Counted from the first letter of the stretch, positions 44,881-53,645 are shown. The stretch is DNA of 64,000 nucleotides from Chromatiales bacterium (GCA_002729875.1 PBZD01000020.1:1-64000), one strand, 5' to 3'. Notes: generated by a model from the letters alone, not told the origin. Numbers and translations: made by a program.

Positions 44881-45675
44881 TCAGCGACCCTGCTGTTCAC
44901 GGGCAATCAATTCATCGGCTACGGCGAGCATATCATCAAAATTTTTGATGCCTTTACCCGTTGTCAGATAGGTACCATTGATGACAAGTAATGGTACGTT
45001 CTGAATGCGATACCGCTGGGTCAGATTTTTGGCCCGCTTCAGCTTGCTCTCAACGGCGAATGAACGGAAGGTTTTCTTGAAGTCATCAGTAGATACGCCC
45101 TGACTGTCAATGAAGTTCAGTATTTCTGCTTCATTGGTCAGCATCTTCTTATTAATGTGCATCTCTTCAAAAATTTTGCCGTGGACTTCCTCCAGCTTAC
45201 CGAGTGCTTCCAGGGTATAAAACAGCCTGGCATGCATGGCATTTGTCGGGTTCCACATAACCGGGAGCCTAATAAAATTGACCTTGTCGGGTAGATTATT
45301 TGCCCAGTTATTTACAACCGGGTCGAAGCTATAGCAGTGCGGGCATCCGTACCAGAAGACCTCGGCCACTTCGACTACGTCAGGTGGGCTGCTGGTCCCC
45401 TGTGCCGTGGTCAGTTTCACGTAGTGAGTTTCCGCCTTGTATTTTTGTGCTGCGGGCGCGGCAGGTGCTTCGGCCTGGGCCAGAATAATCTTGTCATTTG
45501 CCCCGCTATCAGCACGAGTTACGGTTTTTGCCGGGGTATCTATGCTCGCTGATTTCTCAACGACTGCGACCGGTGCGCTGGGGGCAATCGTTGGTTCTGG
45601 TTCAGTCGTTCCGCCGCAGGCGGCAAACAGCAACGTTAAGGTAGTCAGGGTCAGGAGTTGGGTCGAATTAATCAT
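44881..45675 (-). CDS. dsbA: DsbA-type thiol:disulfide oxidoreductase (lipoprotein)
   Basis: DsbA oxidises periplasmic cysteines. The 264-residue protein starts with a signal ending in a lipobox (LFAAC, Cys20). A low-complexity Ala/Pro/Thr linker (about 25-80) leads to a thioredoxin domain with Cys111-Pro-His-Cys114 in FWYGCPHCYSF. The cis-proline occurs in IQNVPLLVINGTY. Lipoprotein anchoring with a long linker differs from the soluble E. coli enzyme but occurs in other bacteria. It is divergent from engB; a cytochrome c4 gene often found between them is missing. Confidence 0.92.
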   Translation of the reverse strand: MINSTQLLTLTTLTLLFAACGGTTEPEPTIAPSAPVAVVEKSASIDTPAKTVTRADSGANDKIILAQAEAPAAPAAQKYKAETHYVKLTTAQGTSSPPDVVEVAEVFWYGCPHCYSFDPVVNNWANNLPDKVNFIRLPVMWNPTNAMHARLFYTLEALGKLEEVHGKIFEEMHINKKMLTNEAEILNFIDSQGVSTDDFKKTFRSFAVESKLKRAKNLTQRYRIQNVPLLVINGTYLTTGKGIKNFDDMLAVADELIAREQQGR

Positions 45676-45824
45676 ATTGAGTCCTTTGCACTGTTTTGGG
45701 TGACCATCACCGGGAGCATTTTACACAAGTTTACCGGTAAGCTTTAGTTTGCTACTGATTGTTACAGGTAATCTCAGCCGGTCTCGTGCATTATTCGGAT
45801 TAAATAGTGATTAAGAGCAAGCCG

Positions 45825-46433
45825 ATGTCCGATTTTCCCGATGCCCATTTCCTGACCAGCGCCAATGATCCGGCTCAATTTGTCGTTGATGAGGGTGCTG
45901 AGGTGGCTTTTGCAGGTCGCTCAAATGCAGGAAAATCTACCGCCATCAATGCAATTGTCAGGCGCCGAAATTTTGCCCGAACGAGTAAGCAGCCCGGCAG
46001 GACTCAACTGGTAAATTTCTTCAGTCTTGGTGATCAGCTGCGACTGGTGGATCTGCCGGGCTATGGATATGCAAAGGTTAGCCGCTCGATGCGCCGCCAT
46101 TGGCAGGAGTTGCTGGAAGGTTATTTTTACTCACGGCGGTCATTGTCCGGCACGATCCTGGTGATCGACAGCCGGCGCTTACTCGGTGAGTTCGACCGGT
46201 TAATGATCGACTGGTGCCAGGCGATCGACTGTCCGCTACATGTGTTGCTGACCAAGGCTGACAAACTCAAGCGACGAGCTGCTGCTGCCGGACTTGCTGA
46301 AGTACAGGGTGAGCTTGGTGATATTGCAACGGTACAATTATTCTCTGGAACCAAGGGGCAGGGGCTTACTGAGGCGCGGCAAAGCCTGCAGGCGTTATTG
46401 ATCGGGGCTTGCCGAGGTTCAGGATCTGTGTAG
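45825..46433 (+). CDS. engB: ribosome biogenesis GTPase EngB (YihA/YsxC)
   Basis: EngB assists 50S subunit assembly. From the ATG at 45825 the protein has 202 residues: G1 GRSNAGKST, G3 DLPGYGYAKVS, G4 LTKADKL and G5 LFSGTKG. A GTG at 45807 would add six residues and cannot be excluded. In many gammaproteobacteria engB lies next to polA; here about 2 kb of foreign-looking sequence lies between them. Confidence 0.94.
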   Translation: MSDFPDAHFLTSANDPAQFVVDEGAEVAFAGRSNAGKSTAINAIVRRRNFARTSKQPGRTQLVNFFSLGDQLRLVDLPGYGYAKVSRSMRRHWQELLEGYFYSRRSLSGTILVIDSRRLLGEFDRLMIDWCQAIDCPLHVLLTKADKLKRRAAAAGLAEVQGELGDIATVQLFSGTKGQGLTEARQSLQALLIGACRGSGSV

Positions 46434-46515
46434 CAATGAGTTTGCGAGGATGAGCGAAACTCGCCACTACACACTGGTTGTATCAGTCCGAATATAAATA
46501 GCAGCGGTTACTAAG

Positions 46516-46638
46516 AGTTAACGGCAACTTGCGAGCGTCTGGCAGAGCATTGAAACGCAGTTTTTCTGCGCAGATAAATGTCGTGTTGCGGCCAAAAGCG
46601 GTGATTTCCTGGTATCCCTTGCTGGCGCTGGTTAGGTG
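46516..46638 (-). repeat. attC-like site 1
   Basis: On the minus strand CACCTAACCAGCGCC starts at 46638, and its TAA is the stop codon of the 87-residue ORF. A GTTAACT partner ends at 46516. The 122-base length is within the attC range, but the partner is not a perfect GTTRRRY and internal pairing is poor. It is probably degenerate. Confidence 0.4.
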
Positions 46639-46895
46639 AATTTGCCACTCCGGCTAACCAGGATTGCAAACCAAAATATCTCTGCACAGACTGCAATGAT
46701 ACCGAAAGCCGAGTACTCAGCCACGTTGGTTCTGAGTACAATTATGGGCACAAGAATAAATACTATTGCAGTCACCACAATCGGGGTGTTGGAATATTTA
46801 CGTTTAGCCCGTAATTGGATCAGCTGCCTGATTCTATATGTGCCGATTATTCCCCAAATGACAATTGCGAAATCCAGTGGATAAATGGCCGTCAT
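46632..46895 (-). CDS. small cassette-type membrane protein, 87 residues
   Basis: Three hydrophobic segments (about residues 6-22, 38-55 and 62-80) are separated by a basic loop (QLIQLRAKRKYSN). I recognise no family. The start ATG overlaps the boundary of attC-like site 2 and the stop lies inside site 1, so the gene fills one cassette exactly. There is no Shine-Dalgarno, which is common in cassettes. Confidence 0.6.
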   Translation of the reverse strand: MTAIYPLDFAIVIWGIIGTYRIRQLIQLRAKRKYSNTPIVVTAIVFILVPIIVLRTNVAEYSAFGIIAVCAEIFWFAILVSRSGKFT

Positions 46896-46969
46896 CTAAT
46901 GTCTCAACAAGGGGTCGTGCTTTACGCAGTCCCTGTCCCGAAAGGGTGCCTTCTTTGACTGGTTAGGTG
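46894..46969 (-). repeat. attC-like site 2
   Basis: On the minus strand CACCTAACCAGTC starts at 46969 and ATTAGAT ends at 46894, 75 bases apart. The two halves pair: CTAA with TTAG, TCAA with TTGA and AAGG with CCTT, giving a long imperfect hairpin. The first base of the final box is A and not G, so recombination at it may be impaired. Confidence 0.5.
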
Positions 46970-46981
46970 GCGACATAAACA

Positions 46982-47221
46982 CTACCTGGTGCGCATCTTG
47001 CGCCATACAAGAATCGAGCTAAAGAGAGCCAAAAGCATACCCACCGGCATTACAAACAATATCCTGAGTACTTCCAGATTATAATCATCGGCCAGATCAG
47101 ATCGCTGCGCGGCCTCGGTATACCAGACTTCTTATTGCACCACGAGTTATCCAGGCAACCAATAAAAGCAGGTGAAGCCTACGGCGAAGATCAAAACAGC
47201 TGCGACAATTTTTCTGGCCAT
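46982..47221 (-). pseudogene. two-TM small protein gene with two in-frame stops
   Basis: From ATG 47221 the frame encodes MARKIVAAVLIFAVGFTCFY, a membrane segment, then TAA at codon 25 and again at codon 30. The same frame continues as YTEAAQRSDLADDYNLEVL and a second membrane segment to TAG at 46982. The total, 80 codons, fits the space between attC-like sites 3 and 2. I read it as a decayed cassette gene. A 24-residue protein from the first part is the alternative. Confidence 0.42.
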
Positions 47222-47227
47222 AAAGCC

Positions 47228-47262
47228 GCCTAACGCCCGCGCCCTGCTGGCACTGCTTAGGC
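47228..47262 (-). repeat. attC-like site 3 (short)
   Basis: On the minus strand GCCTAAG starts at 47262 and a perfect GTTAGGC ends at 47228, only 35 bases apart. The final GGCGCGGGCGTTAGGC resembles the end of Vibrio VCR repeats. It is shorter than known attC sites and may be truncated. The next ATG follows six bases later. Confidence 0.42.
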
Positions 47263-47326
47263 AGCGTAGTCTGTTTCAGAATCACATATCTCATCTCAAC
47301 CAGTGCAATTGGAGCTGGGTTGCAGC

Positions 47327-47425
47327 CTAAAAGTGATAAGTGAAATACCAGGCTACACTCCAGCCTGCTATAAATATGATTGTTAAAAAGATTAATATTA
47401 AGTTTGTTTTTTTATCGCTATCCAT
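47327..47425 (-). CDS. 32-residue single-TM microprotein
   Basis: ATG 47425 follows an AGGAG Shine-Dalgarno with ideal spacing. The peptide begins MDSDKKTNLILIFLT and ends WYFTYHF, so an acidic/basic N-terminus is followed by one membrane segment. Its strong ribosome-binding site marks it as a real gene. It resembles no small membrane protein I can name. Confidence 0.6.
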   Translation of the reverse strand: MDSDKKTNLILIFLTIIFIAGWSVAWYFTYHF

Positions 47426-47883
47426 ATCTATTCTCCTGTATTAAGCGCTAATCATTGGCCAATTATTGTTTGAAGTTATTGCCAAAATGTTTGCGGTAAA
47501 GACCAAAAGACCTTCATCTGCCATTGTGCACGATTTTTCCATGTTTGCCGATACGCATGTTTGGTTTAACGGCCTAACGTCGGCATCAGGGGCAGCCTGA
47601 TGGTGCCGGAAAAATGCGCTGTTGTTTGACGATCACTTGCTTGTGCTGGATATGGGGTAAACACACCTGTAAACTCAGGTAAGTTCTGCACTTGAACAGT
47701 GTATATCAGGTGCCTTAGCGTGTCTGCTTGCGACTGTAATCTCAAGCAGAAGCAGCCTGCCCGGAAAATAAATACCTGACCACTCTTTGAAGAGTCTCGG
47801 TTTGACGTTTATTCCTGTTAGGAATTTAATTTAAAATATAAAATATCTTTAAAATAATTGATTGCAGATAGACAGGGATTTTT

Positions 47884-48039
47884 ATGAATGTTGACCAGCA
47901 CCTGAAAGTAGCGCATTGGCATATCGAGCAGGCGAGACTCCACTCGACTCAAGAAGGGTACAAATGTGGGTGCCCTCTCAATGAGCATGATCAAAAGGCT
48001 ATTGAATCGGTAGAATCGGGATCAGTTAAAGAAGAGTAG
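47884..48039 (+). CDS. 51-residue hypothetical protein
   Basis: The ATG follows AGGGA with six bases between. The peptide is rich in His and Glu (VDQHLKVAHWHIEQARLHST) and has a YKCGCPL segment. TTGACG at about 47802 with TTTAAT 17 bases later could be its promoter in an AT-rich stretch. It is the only plus-strand gene of the cluster. No family is recognised. Confidence 0.6.
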   Translation: MNVDQHLKVAHWHIEQARLHSTQEGYKCGCPLNEHDQKAIESVESGSVKEE

Positions 48040-48151
48040 CCTGAATAAAGAAATTCTGTCCCGTCCGGGGCATTACATAGCATCAGTTTGAGGCAGGGGC
48101 GGACATGGCTTGGCGTCCGGGCCGGGTTGATAAGGGTCGCTCCTCACGGTT

Positions 48152-48200
48152 GCATAATGCCGCCTGCAACAGGGCCGCGAACTACTTGCGCTGGTTAGCA
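48152..48200 (-). repeat. attC-like site 4
   Basis: On the minus strand TGCTAACCAGCGC starts at 48200, ten bases after the stop of the 86-residue gene, and ATTATGC ends at 48152. It shares CTAACCAG with sites 1 and 2 and, like site 2, has A in place of G in the final box. Weak pairing between the halves is possible. Confidence 0.4.
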
Positions 48201-48210
48201 GGCTGGAGCA

Positions 48211-48471
48211 TCAATTCCTGCTCCTCCGTGCTTTAGCAATTAGCAGGCACCCGGCAAACGCAAAAATAATGGCGGCCAAAGCTGCCAGGCCAAAACGTTC
48301 AGCGTATGAAACGTAAGCAAGTGCATCTATATCAGAACGACACATGCTGCTAGCGTAGTCATATACCTGCCCTGAATCGAGACACATATCTACAGCCATA
48401 ATCTCACTAACGTATTGAAAGATAATAAATAGAATTGAGCCAACGATAAAAATATAACCAGTCAGTCTCAT
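48211..48471 (-). CDS. small cassette-type membrane protein, 86 residues
   Basis: The ATG at 48471 has an AGGAGG Shine-Dalgarno eight bases upstream, better than the ATG at 48495. Two membrane segments (about residues 4-24 and 58-78) flank a loop with two cysteines (VDMCLDSGQ, SMCRSD), likely periplasmic and perhaps disulfide-bonded. No family is recognised. The attC-like site 4 follows its stop. Confidence 0.68.
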   Translation of the reverse strand: MRLTGYIFIVGSILFIIFQYVSEIMAVDMCLDSGQVYDYASSMCRSDIDALAYVSYAERFGLAALAAIIFAFAGCLLIAKARRSRN

Positions 48472-48514
48472 CTGGGCAGCCTCCTCACAGGGCAACGGTG
48501 GGACTTTTACCTGC

Positions 48515-48537
48515 CAGGTACAATAAGTTTGTACCTG
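48515..48537. repeat. perfect inverted repeat downstream of polA
   Basis: CAGGTACAA and TTGTACCTG form a perfect 9-base stem with a 5-base loop, about 40 bases past the polA stop. No T-run follows on either strand. It may be a transcript-stabilising hairpin or a protein site. Confidence 0.5.
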
Positions 48538-48578
48538 ACCAGCCTTGCAGGTTCCAACAGATTCGTGTCGGCAAGATT

Positions 48579-51326
48579 TTAGTGTGCTTCATCCCAGTTC
48601 CTGCCGATACCGGCATCTACTTTCAGAGCTACACGCAGGTCAGCTGCATTGCACATCAGTTCGGTGACCCGGTTGCTAATCTCGTCAGCATGATCCTGGT
48701 GGACCTCAAGAACAAGTTCATCATGAACCTGCATGATCAGGCGGGCATCGGCTTTGCTCCTGGTCAGCCAGTCATCTACCGTGATCATGGCATGCTTGAT
48801 GATATCTGCCGCAGTCCCCTGCATCGGTGCATTAATAGCGCTGCGTTCAGCATACTGGCGGCGTTGCGCCTGGCGTGCATCAATGTCCGGCAGGTACAGG
48901 CGGCGGCCGAATACGGTTTCAACAAAGCCGGTTTCATGTGCGCTTTCGCGTGTTGAGTCCATGTAGTTTTTGACCCCGGGATAGCGGTTAAAGTAAAGAT
49001 CCACATATTCCTGTGCCTGGATACGGTTTATACCAAGCTGACGACCGAGGCCGAAGGCAGACATGCCGTAGATCAGCCCGAAATTGATTGCCTTGGCCGA
49101 ACGCCGCTGGTCTGCAGTCACCTCGTCAAGGGGTACGCCGAAGACTTCGGCCGCGGTGGCCTGGTGGATATCACGGTCTTCGGCAAAGGCTGCCAGCAGC
49201 CCTTCGTCTTGTGAAATATGCGCCATGATGCGCAATTCGATCTGCGAATAATCGGCGGCCAGCAGTAGATAATTTTCCGGAGCGATGAAAGCCTGTCGAA
49301 TTCGCCGGCCTTCTGTTCTGCGAATCGGGATATTTTGCAGGTTCGGATCCGATGATGATAATCGCCCCGTTGCCGCGACGGCCTGATGATAGGAGGTGTG
49401 AATCCGCCCGGTACCTGGTGCAATTTGCAGTGGCAGTTTATCGGTATAGGTTGATTTGAGTTTGCTCAGGCTACGGTAGTCGAGAATAAGTTGCGGCAGC
49501 TCATATTCTTCGGCCAGTTCACTTAATACGTCCTCGGCTGTTGAGGGCTGACCTTTCGGTGTCTTGCGTATGATCGGCAGGTCGAGTTCATCAAACAGGA
49601 CTTGCTGGAGTTGTTTTGGTGAACCGAGGTTGAACGGGTGGCCGGCTGCTTGGTGGACCCTGGCTTCAAGCGTAATCATCTGGTCAGCAAATTCTGTGCT
49701 CAGTTGACTCAGTAATGCTTTGTCGACCAGCACCCCGTTCGCTTCCGTACGCATGAGTACTGCCAAAAGGGGGCGCTCCAGGTCCGTGTAGACCTTTTCC
49801 AGTTCACCGGTTGCCGCAATCTGTGGCCATAGTGTTGCATGCAAACGCAGGGTAACATCGGCATCTTCAGCGGCATACGGTGCGGCAGTTTCAATAGGGA
49901 TCTCATCAAACCGTAACTGCTTGACGCCTTTCCCGGCGACCTCGGTAAAGCTGATTGTCTTCAGGCCAAGATACTTTCGGGCCACTGAATCGAGGTCATG
50001 GCGGGTTGCCGTGCTGTTCAACACATACGATTCGAGCATCGAGTCGAATTGCATGCCGGCCAGTTCAATACCGTAATTGCTTAGTATGTGAGCATCATAT
50101 TTCAGATGATGACCGACTTTGGCCTGTGCCGAATCCTCCAGCCAGGGTCGCAGTTGTTTGAGCGCCGCATCGCGATTGAGCTGTTGCGGAGTCCCGGGAC
50201 AACTGTGGGCCAGTGGCAAATAAGCTGCCGTGCCTTCTGCAACAGCAAATGACAGGCCGACCAGTTCGGCTTCCATGTAGTTAATGCTGGTTGTTTCCGT
50301 GTCGAAACCAACCAGTTCGGCCCGGGTAATTTTCGCCAGCCAGTCGGTCAGTTGCTGATTATTCCAGATGACTTCATAGCCTGATTTCTGGGTTGGCGGA
50401 GCATCGCTTTGCTCGTCCGGTGATTCTGCCAGCATGTCGAGCAGTCGGCGTAATTCGAGTTGCTCATATAAGCTGCGCAGCTTTGCGACATTTGGCAATT
50501 TTGCTTGTAAGGCCGTGGTTTCAGTCTCGAGTTCAACATCAGTCCTGATAGTGGCGAGATTTCTGGACAACAGCAGCGTGTCCCGGTGCTCGTCAATACG
50601 TTGTGCCAGACCCTTTGCCCCACGTATTGACAGACCCGCCACTGCTTTAATGTTATTGAGTATGTCATCGACATGTGCAAAGTGCTCCAGCAGGGCAACT
50701 GCTGTTTTGGGACCGACTTTAGGTATCCCGGGAATGTTGTCGGAGCTGTCGCCGACCAGTGCCAGGTAGTCAATGATCTGCTCGGCGCGTACCCCGAAGC
50801 GTTCTACAACACCCTGTGTATCGGTCTTCCTGGGGGAGCGGTTGGGGCCTCGCGGCATCGTGTCGAGCAGGGTTACATCATGAGTAACAAGTTGCGCCAT
50901 ATCCTTGTCACCGGTCACGATCATGACTTGCATACCGGCGGCAGTGGCATCGTGGGTTAGCGTTCCAATCACATCATCGGCCTCGACGCCAGGAATACGC
51001 AATAAAGGCCAGCCATTTGCGGTGATGGCCTCGAGCAATGGTTCCACCTGCGCCCGAAGCTCATCCGGCATCGGCGGACGGTTGGCTTTGTATTCTTTGT
51101 ATAGATCGTTACGAAATGTTTTGCCGGGAGCGTCAAAAATAACTGCAAAGTATTGCGGTGATTCATCCCGGACCAGTTTGTTCAACATGGCCAGAACACC
51201 ATGGATGGCGCCGGTGGGTTGTCCGGCCGAGTTCTCCAGTTCAGGTAGTGCGTGGAATGCCCGGTACAGGTAGGAGGAGCCATCGACCAGTATCAGTCGG
51301 TTCGTGTCGACTGCTGCTGTGGTCAT
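48579..51326 (-). CDS. polA: DNA polymerase I
   Basis: Pol I fills gaps and removes RNA primers. The 915-residue protein has all three domains. The 5'-3' exonuclease (about 1-300) includes GDKDMAQLV and GDSSDNIPG. The 3'-5' exonuclease (about 320-500) keeps its DTET metal site, so proofreading is likely retained. The polymerase domain has DYSQIELR, the O-helix RRSAKAINFGLIYG and MQVHDELVLEV. It overlaps the lptM stop by 4 bases and ends the long arg-lptM-polA message. Confidence 0.97.
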   Translation of the reverse strand: MTTAAVDTNRLILVDGSSYLYRAFHALPELENSAGQPTGAIHGVLAMLNKLVRDESPQYFAVIFDAPGKTFRNDLYKEYKANRPPMPDELRAQVEPLLEAITANGWPLLRIPGVEADDVIGTLTHDATAAGMQVMIVTGDKDMAQLVTHDVTLLDTMPRGPNRSPRKTDTQGVVERFGVRAEQIIDYLALVGDSSDNIPGIPKVGPKTAVALLEHFAHVDDILNNIKAVAGLSIRGAKGLAQRIDEHRDTLLLSRNLATIRTDVELETETTALQAKLPNVAKLRSLYEQLELRRLLDMLAESPDEQSDAPPTQKSGYEVIWNNQQLTDWLAKITRAELVGFDTETTSINYMEAELVGLSFAVAEGTAAYLPLAHSCPGTPQQLNRDAALKQLRPWLEDSAQAKVGHHLKYDAHILSNYGIELAGMQFDSMLESYVLNSTATRHDLDSVARKYLGLKTISFTEVAGKGVKQLRFDEIPIETAAPYAAEDADVTLRLHATLWPQIAATGELEKVYTDLERPLLAVLMRTEANGVLVDKALLSQLSTEFADQMITLEARVHQAAGHPFNLGSPKQLQQVLFDELDLPIIRKTPKGQPSTAEDVLSELAEEYELPQLILDYRSLSKLKSTYTDKLPLQIAPGTGRIHTSYHQAVAATGRLSSSDPNLQNIPIRRTEGRRIRQAFIAPENYLLLAADYSQIELRIMAHISQDEGLLAAFAEDRDIHQATAAEVFGVPLDEVTADQRRSAKAINFGLIYGMSAFGLGRQLGINRIQAQEYVDLYFNRYPGVKNYMDSTRESAHETGFVETVFGRRLYLPDIDARQAQRRQYAERSAINAPMQGTAADIIKHAMITVDDWLTRSKADARLIMQVHDELVLEVHQDHADEISNRVTELMCNAADLRVALKVDAGIGRNWDEAH

Positions 51327-51502
51327 GGCGTCTGTTCGGCTGTCGGGTCGGATTCTTCAGTGTCTTCAGTGGTTTGGGATTCTGCGGGCACAGCTGCTGC
51401 TTCCTGGTCCGGAAAATACAGGTCATCTTTTAATCCACACGCGCTTATCAGTAAGGCGGCTACGAGCGCCAGCATCAGGCGGCCGGTTTGTAGCCTATTC
51501 AT
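51323..51502 (-). CDS. lptM: LPS translocon maturation chaperone LptM-type lipoprotein
   Basis: LptM (YifL) is a small lipoprotein that helps oxidative maturation of the LptD/LptE translocon. The 59-residue protein has a signal peptide with lipobox ISAC followed by GLKDDLYFP, the family's CGxKGxLYxP motif with Asp in place of the second Gly. The acidic tail (EDTEESDPTAEQ) is not conserved. It overlaps both argH and polA. A longer in-frame reading extends into argH and is rejected. Confidence 0.88.
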   Translation of the reverse strand: MNRLQTGRLMLALVAALLISACGLKDDLYFPDQEAAAVPAESQTTEDTEESDPTAEQTP

Positions 51503-52685
51503 CGCTATCGAGATCTTTGCTGATGTGTCGGTAAGCGTCTCGAAAACTGATGCCTTCCTCCAGTACCAGGCGGTTGGCACGTCCGGCAGCATAGATTGAC
51601 TCATCGAGTTCAATGTTGTCGACATCAAATGATACGCCAGCGATCAGGTGTTCCATGATCTCGCAGGAGTCCATCGTCAGGTCTATGGCCCGGAACAGCG
51701 GGGGCTTGATGCGCTGCAGGTCACGCTGGTAACCCGAACTCAGCTTGGCCGGAATATTCATGATCTCAATCAATGCCGCCTGTAAAGTGGCCGTAGCGCC
51801 ACGGACCAGTTCGAGTACATCCGGATTGCGTTTCTGCGGCATGATCGACGAACCGGTGGTCATTGAATCGGGCAGCGTGATGAAGGCAAATTCCTGCGTA
51901 TAGAACAACATCAGGTCGGCTGCCAGGCGCCCGAGATCCTGCATTAGCAGACACAGTTCGAACACCAGTCCGGCCTCGGCCTTGCCCCTGGACAACTGTA
52001 CGGCCGTGACCGGTTCCTGCACACACTCGAATCCGAGTTCCTCACTCGTTGCGTCACGATCTATCGGCAGGCCCGGTACACCGTATCCGGCAGCGCTGCC
52101 GAGGGGATTCTTTGACAGCCTGCGGCGGCTGGCGGCGATACCGGTAGCATCGTCGCGAAGTTCTGCCGCAAACCCGCCGGCCCACAGCGGCACCGAACTC
52201 GGCATCGCCTGTTGCATATGGGTATAACCGGGCAATGCTGTGCCTGCCTCGCGTTCAGCCAGTGCATCCAGGGCAGCAGCAACCTCATCGGCCAGTGTTT
52301 CCAGTCCATCTGCGGCGTCGAGCAGGTACAGGCGCAGCGCGGCGAGTAGCTGGTCATTCCGCGATCGCCCCAGGTGAATACGTTTGCCGGCATCGCCGAT
52401 ATTTGCCGTCAGTCGTGATTCGAGCGCGGTGTGTACATCCTCGTCTTCAAGGTCGATTGTCCATTCTCCGCCTGTGAATGACTCTGCCAGTTCTTCAAGG
52501 CCGGTTACAATGTCATCGAGGTCTGCGTCGGACAATAATGATTGCTGGTTCAGCATCGTTGCATGCGCGATAGATGCTCGCACGTCATAATCGACTAGTC
52601 GGCTGTCCAGCAAATGATCTTCACCGGCGGTATAACGCAGGATCTGACTATCGAGTTGTTGCCCCTTGTCCCAAAGTCTTTTCAT
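51495..52685 (-). CDS. argH: argininosuccinate lyase
   Basis: ArgH splits argininosuccinate into arginine and fumarate, the last step. The protein has 396 residues, shorter than the usual 430-470. It keeps HTALESRL, the GRSRNDQL motif, PGYTHMQQAMPSS with the catalytic His, and the signature loop GSSIMPQKRNPD. The shortening is mostly at the C-terminus. It overlaps argB by 4 bases. Confidence 0.94.
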   Translation of the reverse strand: MKRLWDKGQQLDSQILRYTAGEDHLLDSRLVDYDVRASIAHATMLNQQSLLSDADLDDIVTGLEELAESFTGGEWTIDLEDEDVHTALESRLTANIGDAGKRIHLGRSRNDQLLAALRLYLLDAADGLETLADEVAAALDALAEREAGTALPGYTHMQQAMPSSVPLWAGGFAAELRDDATGIAASRRRLSKNPLGSAAGYGVPGLPIDRDATSEELGFECVQEPVTAVQLSRGKAEAGLVFELCLLMQDLGRLAADLMLFYTQEFAFITLPDSMTTGSSIMPQKRNPDVLELVRGATATLQAALIEIMNIPAKLSSGYQRDLQRIKPPLFRAIDLTMDSCEIMEHLIAGVSFDVDNIELDESIYAAGRANRLVLEEGISFRDAYRHISKDLDSDE

Positions 52686-53623
52686 GGATTCACTCCCGGT
52701 GCCTGTTCTTCTGCCGACAGCGTATTGATATTTTGCACGACCAGCGTGCCATTGCCTTCATTGGTGAAAATCTCAAGCAACAGGCTGTCAGACAGTTGGT
52801 AGGAAATGACATGGACACGACCGACACCGCCGTTAAGGGCGGCTTCTATGGCAGTCGCCTTCGGTAACATGCCGGCGGCGAGTGAGCCATTCTCACGCAA
52901 CTGCTGCAGTCCCGGCAGGTCGACATATGAAATCAACGAATCAGGATCATTGCGGTCGGTGAGAATTCCTGGCGCAGCGGTGACCAGCACCAGTTTTTCA
53001 GCTTCGAGTGCGGCTGCCAATGCGGCAGCAACGGTATCGGCATTGATGTTCAGCAGGGTGCCGGATTCATCGGCCGATAACGGACTGATAATCGGAACCA
53101 GGCCACTTTCAAGTTGCGTGCGCAGCACATCTGCGGCAACCGAATCGATGTCACCGACAAAACCGTAATCGACCGGTCCCGTAGCGTGTCCTTTAATAGT
53201 AACGGGCGGTCGCTTGTGTGCCTTGATCAGGCCTGCATCAACACCACTGATGCCGACGGCCGGCAGGTCCAGATCCCGGCATACCGCGAGTATTCGGGTA
53301 TTAATTTGTCCGTTCAGTACCATTGCGGCCACTTCAAGCGACTGTTCGTCGGTAACCCGTCGTCCCTCGATGAATTGAGTGGTCAGACCAAGGCTGTCCG
53401 CCAGTTCTGTTGATTGGGGGCCGCCTCCGTGCACGACTACGATACGGATTCCGACCTGGTGCAGGATTGCAATCTGTTCTATCAGCGCTCGGGTCGATTC
53501 GACAGAGGCAAATATTTCGCCACCCGCTTTGATCACAAAGATTTTGTGTTTGAACATCCTGATATACGGTGCGGCATGTTTTAGTGCCGCTACCACGACG
53601 TCTCTGTTTTCATTGTTTTGCAT
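52682..53623 (-). CDS. argB: N-acylglutamate kinase (acetylglutamate kinase family)
   Basis: ArgB phosphorylates an N-acylglutamate, the second step of arginine synthesis. The ATG at 53623 gives 313 residues with VIKAGGEIF, VVVHGGGPQ and LNINADTVAA in order. Unlike the Xanthomonas enzyme it has no C-terminal acetyltransferase domain, so it cannot supply the first step. The C-terminal IFTNEGNGTLVV is a variant seen in several other phyla. Whether it takes acetyl- or succinylglutamate is open. It lies 22 bases after argF'. Confidence 0.92.
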   Translation of the reverse strand: MQNNENRDVVVAALKHAAPYIRMFKHKIFVIKAGGEIFASVESTRALIEQIAILHQVGIRIVVVHGGGPQSTELADSLGLTTQFIEGRRVTDEQSLEVAAMVLNGQINTRILAVCRDLDLPAVGISGVDAGLIKAHKRPPVTIKGHATGPVDYGFVGDIDSVAADVLRTQLESGLVPIISPLSADESGTLLNINADTVAAALAAALEAEKLVLVTAAPGILTDRNDPDSLISYVDLPGLQQLRENGSLAAGMLPKATAIEAALNGGVGRVHVISYQLSDSLLLEIFTNEGNGTLVVQNINTLSAEEQAPGVNP

Positions 53624-53645
53624 GAGTCTGTCCCAAAGGGTGAGG

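Larger units (their letters stand above)
46434..48578. mobile_element. cassette-like cluster with attC-like sites (candidate CALIN)
   Basis: This stretch between the conserved neighbours engB and polA is AT-richer than its flanks. It holds only tiny genes, mostly minus-strand membrane proteins, separated by sequences with the octamer CTAACCAG and with GTTAGGC-like partners. In two cases a stop codon lies in or just before CCTAAC, and in two a start codon directly follows the other boundary. That is the geometry of integron cassettes. No integrase gene is present. Individual parts are listed separately. Confidence 0.5.

Noticed and set aside
46434-48578. CRISPR or a simple repeat array in the engB-polA gap
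   Set aside because: The shared motifs are short, irregularly spaced and coincide with gene boundaries; no repeat-spacer pattern exists.
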